Shown here one piece after another: positions 1 through 6,579 of a DNA stretch of 7,810 nt. Each line of letters starts with the position of its first letter. Position 1 is the stretch's first letter. Position numbers and translations under genes: made by a program. Where the stretch lies: positions 1 through 7,810 of the forward strand of contig CABRZY010000078.1 in assembly GCA_902475475.1 (NCBI GenBank), read 5' to 3'. The DNA comes from an uncultured Collinsella sp. Its GTDB lineage: Bacteria; Actinomycetota; Coriobacteriia; Coriobacteriales; Coriobacteriaceae. Under the pieces are notes generated by a model. The model had not been told where the DNA came from. It did not search any database and saw only the letters and a list, made by a program, of their open reading frames with translations.

Positions 1-2816
1 TGCCGGTGATGTACGGCCAGACCGTAAGCCCGTTGGCGCACGTGAGCGGCAAAGCGCTCGTGGTTTTGTCTGAGCCGCGCTCGCTGTTCGACGACTGCCT
101 GCGCGCCTACGAGGATATCGAGGCTCGTGCCGGCGAGGCGGGGATTGACCGCCTGGACGGTCTGTACGTGCGCGCTCAACAGCTCGATTTTGGTGCTCAG
201 CAGCGCCTGAACTATGTGAGCCTGATTCGCGCGGGCGGTGCGGTTACGGCAGAGCTCAAGATTGAGCAGCCGGCCATTGCGGGCTCGGACAATCGCTTTA
301 TGACGCGCATTCAGGAAGTCGTGGGCAAGCGCTACGCCTGCGTGTTTGCCATTCCCGACCGCGGTGCGCGCGAGTCGATGGAGCTCACCTTTGGCGACGA
401 GGGCATTACCTTTGAGGAATCGCTGACCGCGGCGCCCGAAAATGTCGGCGCTATCGGCGACCGCGTTCGCGTGGCAGCGGCGGATTCCGCCGACCGTGCC
501 GCACGCCAGGAGGCCCATGCTTCCATTCGCGAGCGTAAGGCCGACGCGCTCAACGCCCGTTCGCTCGAGGCGGGTGCCGACCAGGCTGCCGCCGGCGCTG
601 CCGTGCCCACCATCTCGCGCGGGCGCGTGACCTTTGTGGACGCTGCTCTGCCGCAGGGCGTAGTGGTGCCCGATGCCAACCTGGCCGTGTTCTCGATCGC
701 CGATCTCAACGCCCGCATGGACGCCAACCGCGCGCGCAGCCGCCGCAAGGTGGACATTACGCAGATCACGTTCCCGTTTAAGCCGGGCGACTACGTGGTG
801 CACGCCACCCACGGCATCGCGCTCTTTAGCGAGATCGCGCGCCAGGAAGTGGGCGGCAAGGAGCGCGACTACTTTTTGCTGGAATATGCCGACGGCGACA
901 AGCTCTACGTGCCGCTCGAGCAGGTCGACCGCATCACGCGCTATGTTGGCCCCGACGGCGACAAGCCGCGCCTGACCAGGCTCAATACCGCCGACTGGAT
1001 GCGTGCCACCAACAAGGCACGCAAGAACGCCAAAAAGCTGGCGTTTGACCTGGTCGACCTGTATACACGCCGCTCGTCGATTACCGGTATCGCCTGTCCG
1101 CCCGATACGCCCGAGCAGATCGAGATGGAGGAGAGCTTCCCCTACGACGAGACGCGTGACCAGCTGGAGGCTATCGCCGACATCAAGGCCGACATGGAGG
1201 CGCCCAAGCCTATGGACCGCCTGCTGTGCGGCGACGTGGGTTTCGGCAAGACCGAGGTTGCCCTGCGCGCGGCGTTTAAGTGCGTGGACTCCGGCCGTCA
1301 GGTCATGGTGCTCTGCCCCACAACCATTCTGGCCCAGCAGCACTACGAGACCTTCTTTGAGCGCTTTGCCCCGTTTGGCCTTGAGGTCGAGGTGCTCAGT
1401 CGCTTCCGCACGCCGGCGCAGCAGAAGCGCGCGCTCAAGGCGTTTGCCGAGGGCACGATCGATGTGCTCATCGGCACGCACCGCCTGCTTTCGGCCGATG
1501 TGAACCCCAAGAACCTGGGCCTGGTGATCATCGACGAGGAGCAGCGCTTTGGTGTGCAGCACAAGGAGCAGCTCAAGAACCTGCGCGAGCAAATCGACGT
1601 GCTCACGCTTTCGGCAACGCCTATTCCGCGAACCATGCAGATGGCCACGAGCGGCGTGCGCGACATGAGCCTGATCACCACACCGCCGACCGGGCGTCGT
1701 CCCGTGATCGTGCACGTGGGGGAGTACGACCCCGACGTGGTGAGTGCGGCGATTCGCCTGGAGGTGGGCCGCGGCGGTCAGGTGTATTACGTGTCCAACC
1801 GCGTCAAGACCATCGATGATGCCGTGGCGCGCGTGCACGAGGCCGCGCCCGAGGCGCGCGTGGGCGTGGCGCACGGCAAGATGAGCCCGCGCGAGGTCGA
1901 GGACGTGATGATCGAGTTCGCGACCAAGAAGATCGACGTGCTCATCGCCACGACCATCGTGGAGAGCGGCATCGACAACGCAACGGCCAACACGCTGATC
2001 ATCGAGGACTCGCAGCGCTTGGGCCTGGCACAGCTCTACCAGCTCAAGGGCCGTGTTGGCCGCTCGGCCACGCAGGCATACGCGTACTTTATGTTCCCGG
2101 GTGAGCTGCCGCTCACCGAGGAGGCCACGGCGCGTCTGACCGCGCTTTCCGAGTTCCAGGACCTGGGCAGCGGCATGCGCATCGCCATGCGCGATCTGGA
2201 GATCCGCGGTGCCGGTTCGCTCATGGGTGCCGAGCAGCACGGCAACCTGTCGAGCGTGGGCTTTGACCTGTTTACGCAGATGCTGGGACAGGCCGTGGCC
2301 GAGGCGCGCGGCGATGGCGATGCCGGCGTGGAGGCGGCGAGCGTGGGCATCAACCTGCCGGCAGACTACTTCTTGTCCGAGGAGTACATGCCGGCGGTGG
2401 ACCAGCGCGTGCTCGTGTACCGCAAGCTCGCGGTGGCTGAGGACTTGGAGAGTATCGACGAGGTGCAGGAGGAGACCGAGGCCGCGCATGGCGAGCTGCC
2501 GTTGGCGGGACTCAACCTGTTCAACCGCGCGCGTATCCGCATCCGCGGCGAGCGCTTGGGGCTCGAGAGTGTCACGCTCAGCGGCGGACGCATCACGTTT
2601 TTGGGCGTCGAGGTGCCCAAGAAAGTGGCCTTTGAACTTAAGACCCGCTATGGCGCGGTGAACTTCCCCAAGAGCCGCAAGCTGTCGGTGCCCTACAAGG
2701 CGGGCGCCGGCGCGGGCAGCGGCCTGGGCCGCGGCCTCGACGCCAACGACGGCACCGGCCCGGTGGCGGCGGCGCTCATGCTGCTGCAACAGCTGGGTGC
2801 TAGCGACGACGACTAG
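1..2816 (+). CDS. mfd: Transcription-repair coupling factor Mfd (5' end outside window)
   Basis: Mfd is an ATP-driven DNA translocase that removes RNA polymerase stalled at lesions and recruits UvrA for nucleotide excision repair. The reading frame is open from the window edge, so the true start lies upstream. Numbering from the GTG at 6, the order is: UvrB-like and linker region (1-250); CarD-like RNA polymerase interaction domain (about 258-315, beginning FKPGDYVVH); Walker A GDVGFGKTE (409-417, K415); Walker B DEEQ (510-513); motif III TLSATP (534-539); motif VI QLKGRVGR (679-686). The C-terminal TRCF domain follows, including INLPADYF. By comparison with E. coli Mfd (1148 aa, Walker lysine K634), about 220 N-terminal residues are missing. 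The last ~35 residues are Gly/Ala-rich and acidic. All helicase motifs are intact, so the gene should be functional. Confidence in identity is very high; the start is not visible. Confidence 0.97.
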   Translation, partial: PVMYGQTVSPLAHVSGKALVVLSEPRSLFDDCLRAYEDIEARAGEAGIDRLDGLYVRAQQLDFGAQQRLNYVSLIRAGGAVTAELKIEQPAIAGSDNRFMTRIQEVVGKRYACVFAIPDRGARESMELTFGDEGITFEESLTAAPENVGAIGDRVRVAAADSADRAARQEAHASIRERKADALNARSLEAGADQAAAGAAVPTISRGRVTFVDAALPQGVVVPDANLAVFSIADLNARMDANRARSRRKVDITQITFPFKPGDYVVHATHGIALFSEIARQEVGGKERDYFLLEYADGDKLYVPLEQVDRITRYVGPDGDKPRLTRLNTADWMRATNKARKNAKKLAFDLVDLYTRRSSITGIACPPDTPEQIEMEESFPYDETRDQLEAIADIKADMEAPKPMDRLLCGDVGFGKTEVALRAAFKCVDSGRQVMVLCPTTILAQQHYETFFERFAPFGLEVEVLSRFRTPAQQKRALKAFAEGTIDVLIGTHRLLSADVNPKNLGLVIIDEEQRFGVQHKEQLKNLREQIDVLTLSATPIPRTMQMATSGVRDMSLITTPPTGRRPVIVHVGEYDPDVVSAAIRLEVGRGGQVYYVSNRVKTIDDAVARVHEAAPEARVGVAHGKMSPREVEDVMIEFATKKIDVLIATTIVESGIDNATANTLIIEDSQRLGLAQLYQLKGRVGRSATQAYAYFMFPGELPLTEEATARLTALSEFQDLGSGMRIAMRDLEIRGAGSLMGAEQHGNLSSVGFDLFTQMLGQAVAEARGDGDAGVEAASVGINLPADYFLSEEYMPAVDQRVLVYRKLAVAEDLESIDEVQEETEAAHGELPLAGLNLFNRARIRIRGERLGLESVTLSGGRITFLGVEVPKKVAFELKTRYGAVNFPKSRKLSVPYKAGAGAGSGLGRGLDANDGTGPVAAALMLLQQLGASDDD

Positions 2817-2940
2817 CGGGTCGACGCTGCAAACGCTCCATTTGGGCAATCTGACCCTCACTCGTCGGTCGCGTACGCAAGTACGCTTCCCTCCTCCTTC
2901 GGGCCACCTTGCCACAAATGGAACGTTTTCGCTCACTTAT
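2817..2940 (+). repeat. Structured repeat element A (candidate structured RNA or mobile foldback), copy 1 of 2
   Basis: The element begins directly after the mfd stop codon. A constant 5' flank CGGGTCGACGCTGCAA (2817-2832) leads into a stem: 2831-2844 pairs with 2915-2928 with one C-A mismatch (2836/2923). After a single bulged A (2914), GGCAA (2845-2849) pairs with TTGCC (2909-2913). A small internal loop TC/CC follows, then an inner stem 2852-2857/2901-2906 with one mismatch. At the tip is a perfect hairpin GCGTAC-GCAA-GTACGC (2871-2886) with a GNRA tetraloop. The constant 3' flank is TTTCGCTCA (2927-2935), followed by cttatg. A second copy with the same architecture but different stem sequences lies at 7599-7722. 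There is no proper U-tract after the stem, so it is not a typical terminator. Function is unknown. It could be a 3'-UTR structured RNA, a REP/MITE-like mobile foldback, or an RNA-stability element. Confidence 0.8.
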
Positions 2941-2963
2941 GCTCAACCTGTAAGGGTATTTAT

Positions 2964-2984
2964 GGGACAAAGCTATCTTTGCCC
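2964..2984 (+). other. Small hairpin in the leader of the PAP2 gene
   Basis: GGG (2964-2966) and CAAAG (2968-2972) pair with CTTTG (2977-2981) and CCC (2982-2984) around a CTAT loop, with A2967 bulged. It sits between element A and the PAP2 ribosome binding site. A second foldback, the 10-bp palindrome GGGTCGACCC, follows at 2996-3005. Either could be part of the mRNA leader or an operator. No convincing sigma-70 promoter is visible in 2936-3027. The operon may therefore be read from mfd through element A or from a weak promoter. Confidence 0.4.
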
Positions 2985-3027
2985 CACCACGTTGCGGGTC
3001 GACCCTTCGCCCGACCGAAAGGAAAGC

Positions 3028-3924
3028 ATGTTCGGATACATCTATAAGAAAGATGTCGCCATTATCGCGGTTGTCCTGTGTCTTTGTCTGGGCGCGGGCA
3101 GTTTCTTCGATTATCAGATCTCGAGTGCGCTGTTCAACATCGGCAGCATGTACGGTCGCTTTGTCGAGGCGGCCGGTGAGCTGCCGTTCGAGCTGACGGC
3201 GAGCATCGCGGGCGTTATGCTCGTGCGCTCGGCACGCCCCGATTCCAAGGCGAGCAAGTGGCTCGCTGCGCTGGGCGTTTTGATCAACGTGGGTCTGGTC
3301 GGCTACGAGATTATCGGATCGCTGCGCGTCGGCGGCAAGCTTATTGCGTTTCAGCTGGTGCTGACGTTTGTGCTGGTCATCGCCGCCAACCTTATCGTCT
3401 ATCGCCTCACGCGCACGACCGAGCCCGACGAGCTTACGCGCTGGGCGTTGATGGTGTTTGCCGTGTGGGTCGCTCAGGCCATTATCCTCAACGTGATCGT
3501 CAAGCCGCTGTGGTCGCGCCCACGCATGCGCGTGATCGAGGTCACGCCGGGGCTCAATTTTCAGCCGTGGTGGGTAATCGGTAACCCCGACAAGTGGAGC
3601 TATATCGCGGCCGGCGTAATCAAGGACGGCTTTAAGTCGTTCGCGAGCGGGCACACGGCGCACGCGGCGATCGGCCTTATGCTCGCCGGGCTTCCCGCGG
3701 CGGCCTTTAAGGAAAAACCGTTGCGCCGCCGCGTGGTCTTTTGGACGGCGGCTGTGGTCGCGGCGCTCGTCGCCTTTGGCCGTATCGTGATCGGAGCGCA
3801 TTTTTTGAGTGACGTGAGCTGCGGCTTTGCCCTGGTGCTGGCGCTTGAGTGCCTTGCCGCGCGTATTGCCTATCCCAACGGCGTACAATGGCTCCGTTTG
3901 AATCATCTGGCCGATACCCGGTAA
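3028..3924 (+). CDS. PAP2-family membrane phosphatase
   Basis: This is a 298-residue integral membrane protein of the type 2 phosphatidic acid phosphatase superfamily. Members dephosphorylate lipid phosphates such as phosphatidate, undecaprenyl pyrophosphate or phosphatidylglycerophosphate, usually with the active site facing outside. About six to eight hydrophobic segments are visible, the first at residues 9-28 and others near 78-98, 105-125 and 139-158. The three catalytic blocks are recognisable: K159-PLWSRP-R166 (block 1), ASGH with H209 (block 2), and R252-IVIGAH258-FLSD262 (block 3). Two blocks deviate: the usual RP of block 1 reads RM, and PSGH reads ASGH. The key Lys, Arg, His and Asp are all present, so activity is likely. 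I chose ATG 3028 because GAAAGGA lies just upstream; the frame stays open back into mfd, but that would translate element A. The threonine aldolase gene follows after 12 nt. The substrate cannot be told from the sequence. Confidence 0.88.
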   Translation: MFGYIYKKDVAIIAVVLCLCLGAGSFFDYQISSALFNIGSMYGRFVEAAGELPFELTASIAGVMLVRSARPDSKASKWLAALGVLINVGLVGYEIIGSLRVGGKLIAFQLVLTFVLVIAANLIVYRLTRTTEPDELTRWALMVFAVWVAQAIILNVIVKPLWSRPRMRVIEVTPGLNFQPWWVIGNPDKWSYIAAGVIKDGFKSFASGHTAHAAIGLMLAGLPAAAFKEKPLRRRVVFWTAAVVAALVAFGRIVIGAHFLSDVSCGFALVLALECLAARIAYPNGVQWLRLNHLADTR

Positions 3925-3936
3925 GAGAGGATTGCC

Positions 3937-4962
3937 ATGCTCGCGTTTAACAACGATTATTCCCACGGCGCACACCCGGCGGTGCTGCAGGCGCTCGTCG
4001 ACACCAATATGGAGCCGCAGCCCGGCTACGGTACCGATGCACATACCGAGCGTGCCAAGCAACTTATTCGCGAGGCCTGCCAGGCGCCTGACGCCGACGT
4101 GTTTTTCCTGGTGGGCGGCACGCAGGCTAACGCGACGGTGATCGACATGCTGCTTGCGCCGTACGAGGGCGTCGTTGCTGCCGAGACTGGCCACGTTGCC
4201 TGCCACGAGGCGGGCGCCATCGAGTTTGGCGGCCACAAGGTGCTCACCATCCCCGGCTACGAGGGCAAGATGCACGCCGAGGACCTCGAGAACTATATCC
4301 AGGTGTTCTACGAAAACGAGAGCTACGAGCACACGGTGTTCCCGGGTGCCGTGTACGTGAGCCTATCGACCGAGTACGGCACGCTGTACTCCAAGGCCGA
4401 GCTCGCGGCGATTCACGCAGTGTGCCAGAAGCGCGAGATTCCGCTGTTTGTGGATGGCGCCCGCCTGGCCTATGCGCTGGCGGCCGATGAGTGCGACATT
4501 ACCCTGCCCGAGCTGGCGCAGCTGTGCGACGTGTTCTACATCGGCGGCACCAAGTGCGGCGCGCTCTGCGGCGAGGCTGTGGTGTTCTGCGACATGCGCG
4601 CCCCGGCGCATCCCATTCCGCGTATTAAGCAGCACGGCGCGCTGTTGGCCAAGGGCCGCCTGACGGGCGTGCAGTTTGAGGCGCTCTTTACCGACGGCCT
4701 GTATTTTGAGATTGGCCGCCAGGCGATTGAGACCGCGCAGGCGCTTCGTCGCGTGCTGCACGAGCACGGCTACCGGTTCTTCTTGGAGACGCCGACTAAC
4801 CAGCAGTTCGTGATTCTGCCCAACGAGGACATGGCGCGCATTCGCGAGCATGCGGCGATCGAGTACTGGGAAAAGTACGACGAGACCCACACGGTGGTGC
4901 GCTTTTGCACCAGCTGGGCCACGACGCAGGAGGATATCGACGCGTTGGCGGCTGTCCTGTAG
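3937..4962 (+). CDS. Low-specificity threonine aldolase / beta-eliminating lyase family PLP enzyme
   Basis: This 341-residue fold-type I PLP enzyme is of the threonine aldolase family, which cleaves L-threonine or L-allo-threonine to glycine and acetaldehyde. Seen in the sequence: N-terminal FNNDYSHGAHP; phosphate-binding VGGTQANA (about residues 59-66); AETGHVACHEAGA, with H86 expected to stack on the PLP ring; FVDGARLAYAL, with D173 and R176 typical of cofactor binding; and IGGTKCGALCGE, with K206 as the PLP Schiff-base lysine. The GGTK-type lysine motif and GEAVVF context resemble the Pseudomonas/Firmicutes branch more than E. coli LtaE. Length matches the family (about 335-350). The start is firm: AGAGAGG (3924-3930) lies 6 nt before ATG 3937 and overlaps the stop of the PAP2 gene, implying coupled translation. 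A strong terminator closes the unit. Cytoplasmic. The exact amino acid substrate and C-beta stereochemistry are not determined by sequence. Confidence 0.92.
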   Translation: MLAFNNDYSHGAHPAVLQALVDTNMEPQPGYGTDAHTERAKQLIREACQAPDADVFFLVGGTQANATVIDMLLAPYEGVVAAETGHVACHEAGAIEFGGHKVLTIPGYEGKMHAEDLENYIQVFYENESYEHTVFPGAVYVSLSTEYGTLYSKAELAAIHAVCQKREIPLFVDGARLAYALAADECDITLPELAQLCDVFYIGGTKCGALCGEAVVFCDMRAPAHPIPRIKQHGALLAKGRLTGVQFEALFTDGLYFEIGRQAIETAQALRRVLHEHGYRFFLETPTNQQFVILPNEDMARIREHAAIEYWEKYDETHTVVRFCTSWATTQEDIDALAAVL

Positions 4963-4973
4963 CCTGATGTAAT
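4945..4973 (+). promoter_or_regulatory. Candidate promoter for the GNAT gene inside the aldolase 3' end
   Basis: TTGGCG (4945-4950) and TGTAAT (4968-4973) are separated by exactly 17 nt, matching the sigma-70 layout with 4/6 and 5/6 consensus bases. Transcription would start near 4980, at the foot of the terminator hairpin. That would place the whole hairpin in the acetyltransferase leader. This is pattern evidence only. Confidence 0.4.
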
Positions 4974-4980
4974 GACGGGG

Positions 4981-5023
4981 GGCCGCCTTGCGCTGGGTTT
5001 GGCGCAAGGCGGCCTCTGTTTTT
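4981..5023 (+). terminator. Intrinsic terminator after the PAP2-aldolase operon
   Basis: A perfect 13-bp GC-rich stem, GGCCGCCTTGCGC (4981-4993) with GCGCAAGGCGGCC (5002-5014), has an 8-nt loop and is followed by tctg and five T (5019-5023). This is a textbook Rho-independent terminator. It ends only 16 nt before the next start codon, so the GNAT gene must use readthrough or its own promoter upstream of the hairpin. Confidence 0.9.
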
Positions 5024-5039
5024 GAGGGGGAAGGGTTGT

Positions 5040-5630
5040 ATGACCGAGATGTCCGAGCCGACGATTCGCCTGGCGACGCCCGATGATGCGCCGGCGTTGC
5101 TTGCCATCTATGAGCCGTATGTGCGCCAGACGGCGATTACCTGCGAATACGAGGTGCCGAGCGTTGAGGAGTTCGCCGGGCGTATTGAGCGTACGCTCAA
5201 GCGCTATCCGTATTTGGTGATGGAGTTGGACGGGCGTCCGGTAGGCTATGCCTACGTGAGTCCGCTTAACAGCCGCGAGGCATACGACTGGTCGGTCGAG
5301 ACGTCGATCTACCTGGCACGCGATGTGCGCCATGGCGGGCTGGGTCGCAAGCTGCACGATGCGCTCAAGCAGTGCCTGATCGCGATGGGCATCACCAATA
5401 TGTGCGCGCTCATCGCCGTGCCGCACGACAAGGACGACGAGTATCTAACGCACAATAGCCAGGACTTCCATGCCCATATGGGATATCGCTTGGTGGGCAC
5501 CTTCGATCGCTGTGCCCAAAAGTTTGGCCGCTGGTACGACATGTGCTGGATGGAGTTGGTCCTGGCCGAGCGCACGCCCAACCAACCCAAACCAACCTGG
5601 TTCCCCGACCTTCCCAAACCTACCATTTAG
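5040..5630 (+). CDS. GNAT N-acetyltransferase, phosphinothricin acetyltransferase-like
   Basis: This 196-residue cytoplasmic GNAT enzyme transfers the acetyl group of acetyl-CoA to a primary amine. It resembles the Bar/PAT/MnaT branch, whose members acetylate phosphinothricin, methionine sulfoximine or related amino acids. Seen: N-terminal IRLATPDDAPALLAIY (9-24); SREAYDWSVETSIYL (78-92), matching the PAT AYDW..E block, with E87 the likely catalytic glutamate; acetyl-CoA pyrophosphate loop R97-HGGLG102; and the C-terminal signature HMGYRLVGTF..KFGRWYDMCWMEL (146-173). A Pro-rich tail (about 180-196) extends past the conserved domain and may be recent sequence. ATG 5040 is chosen because GAGGGGG (5024-5030) lies 9 nt upstream; a TTG at 5022 lies in the terminator T-tract and ATG 5049 has poorer spacing. 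Natural substrate unknown. The gene is convergent with the GntR gene, with a 21-nt gap. Confidence 0.9.
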   Translation: MTEMSEPTIRLATPDDAPALLAIYEPYVRQTAITCEYEVPSVEEFAGRIERTLKRYPYLVMELDGRPVGYAYVSPLNSREAYDWSVETSIYLARDVRHGGLGRKLHDALKQCLIAMGITNMCALIAVPHDKDDEYLTHNSQDFHAHMGYRLVGTFDRCAQKFGRWYDMCWMELVLAERTPNQPKPTWFPDLPKPTI

Positions 5631-5653
5631 GGACAGGTTTATTTTGGCAGGTT
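5617..5653. terminator. Inverted repeat between the convergent GNAT and GntR genes, possible two-way terminator
   Basis: AACCTACCA (5617-5625) pairs with TGGCAGGTT (5645-5653) with one mismatch, spanning both stop codons. A nested AAACCT/AGGTTT (5616-5621/5635-5640) could fold instead. The loop contains gggacaggtttatttt. There is no good T-run on either side, so termination here is a guess from position and foldback alone. Confidence 0.3.
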
Positions 5654-6374
5654 AGCCGATTGGCTCGGTGTATTTGGCGCGGTCGGTGCGTTGGATGCGC
5701 TTAGAGACATGGAGCGGTCGGCCGTCGGTGTCGTAGACGTAGTCGGTGATCAGGATCAGCGCCTGCCCGCGCTCGACGTTGAGCAAAAACGCCTCGTTTT
5801 GCGAGGCATAGCACACCTCAAAGGTCTTATGTCCCTGTGCTGGCGCGCGATGGAATTCTTGGCGCAGCGTCGCGTAGAGCGAACCGTTGATATCGCGATC
5901 GATGAGCGTCTCGAAGCTTGGCGGCAGGTAGGTGGTCTCCAGGCACAGCGGCACGTCGTCCAGGTAGCGCAGGCGGACAAGTTTGACGAGCTTGCTGCCC
6001 ACGGCGGCGTCAAAGAACTTAGCTATGCTGCCGGCCGCCTTGGCAAAGCCCGAGTCCACGGTGCGCGTGGTGGGCTTCATGCCCTGACCTTCGACCTGCT
6101 TGGTATAGCTCGAAAACACCAGGTTGTTCTCGTGGAGCGCGGGCGTGTCGGCCACAAAGGCGCCACGCCCGCGCTCGGTGCGCACCAGGCCCTCATCAAC
6201 GAGAACCTTAAGGGCGTGGCGCACGGTGCTGCGCGACAGCCCCGATTCGTCCATGAGCTCCATCTCGGACGGCAGCTTGTCTCCGCGTGCGTAGATGCCG
6301 GCGGCGATGCGGTCGCGAAGCGTACCTGCCAAGCGCTCGTATTGGCTCAGTTTCTTTTTAGATGAAGCGTTCAT
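5652..6374 (-). CDS. GntR-family (HutC/UTRA subfamily) transcriptional repressor
   Basis: This 240-residue regulator has an N-terminal winged helix-turn-helix (about 11-75) and a C-terminal UTRA ligand-binding domain (about 88-236). DNA-binding landmarks are LPSEMEL (34-40), SGLSRSTVRHALKVL (44-58) and the wing GRGAFV (69-74). UTRA landmarks are LETTYLPPSF (145-154) and YDTDGRPLHVSKR (214-226), the usual C-terminal strand that contacts phosphorylated sugars or similar effectors in this subfamily. E. coli FrlR, which controls fructoselysine genes, belongs to the same subfamily. The gene is divergent from a FrlB-like SIS protein across a 205-bp region with repeated TTGTATGC boxes, so it most likely represses that gene and itself until the substrate or its phosphate ester is present. 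The ATG at 6374 matches the family N-terminus; its ribosome site (TAGG on the minus strand) is weak. Specific effector unproven. Confidence 0.93.
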   Translation of the reverse strand: MNASSKKKLSQYERLAGTLRDRIAAGIYARGDKLPSEMELMDESGLSRSTVRHALKVLVDEGLVRTERGRGAFVADTPALHENNLVFSSYTKQVEGQGMKPTTRTVDSGFAKAAGSIAKFFDAAVGSKLVKLVRLRYLDDVPLCLETTYLPPSFETLIDRDINGSLYATLRQEFHRAPAQGHKTFEVCYASQNEAFLLNVERGQALILITDYVYDTDGRPLHVSKRIQRTDRAKYTEPIG

Positions 6375-6390
6375 GCGATCAGCCTATATC

Positions 6391-6541
6391 TAACTTGTAT
6401 GCTTATCTAAGCAAGCATGTATTCAACACAACAATAAAACCGCTGGTATCGAGCTACCGAAAACCTTACCAGCAAAATTTCTAAGATAAATATAGCATAC
6501 AACTAGTCGACATAACCAAAACATGTATGTAACTTGTATGC
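6391..6541. promoter_or_regulatory. Operator cluster in the GntR-SIS divergent control region
   Basis: The 12-mer TAACTTGTATGC occurs twice exactly (6391-6402 and 6530-6541). An inverted core GCATACAA lies at 6495-6502, forming an 8-bp inverted repeat with the third copy. CATGTAT occurs beside both outer copies (6416-6422 and 6522-6528). Between them are TGCTTA-TC-TAAGCA (6400-6413) and GCTGGTA...TACCAGC (6442-6448/6467-6473). The whole region 6375-6579 is strongly AT-rich against GC-rich neighbours. The pattern suits GntR repressor half-sites covering both divergent promoters. The SIS promoter may be TTACCA (6466-6471) with an AT-rich -10 around 6487-6496, but this is weak. Operator function is inferred from repetition and position. 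Confidence 0.6.
6404..6431 (-). promoter_or_regulatory. Candidate promoter of the GntR gene
   Basis: On the minus strand TTGTGT (6431-6426) and TAGATA (6409-6404) are spaced by 16 nt. The start would fall near 6397, inside the first TTGTATGC box, which would allow autorepression. The match to consensus is moderate. Confidence 0.3.
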
Positions 6542-6579
6542 CATCGAGAGCATCAAACGAGAAGAAAGGCTGATGCACG

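Noticed and set aside
2817..3003. 9-bp direct repeat CGGGTCGAC at 2817-2825 and 2995-3003 as a target-site duplication around element A
   Set aside because: The left copy is part of the constant 5' flank also found in element B, and B has no matching downstream repeat. The right copy lies in a palindrome, so chance is likely.
2797..3027. Upstream extension of the PAP2 frame overlapping the mfd end
   Set aside because: It would translate the folded element A and leader hairpins, gives non-membrane sequence unlike PAP2 proteins, and lacks a better ribosome site than the one before ATG 3028.
2800..4332. Long minus-strand open frame of 510 codons opposite element A, the PAP2 gene and part of the aldolase gene
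   Set aside because: It has no domain signature, is rich in Arg/His/Ala as antisense frames of GC-rich genes are, and crosses two well-supported plus-strand genes and a structured repeat.
5022..5039. TTG start for the GNAT gene
   Set aside because: It lies in the terminator T-tract and would put the Shine-Dalgarno inside the coding region; ATG 5040 has correct spacing.
5691..6365. Plus-strand open frame of 224 codons opposite the GntR gene
   Set aside because: The minus strand gives a complete GntR-UTRA protein; the plus frame has no recognisable domain.
6573..6579. ATG at 6573 as start of the SIS gene
   Set aside because: It is out of frame with the SIS protein; ATG 6580 is in frame with an acceptable ribosome site.
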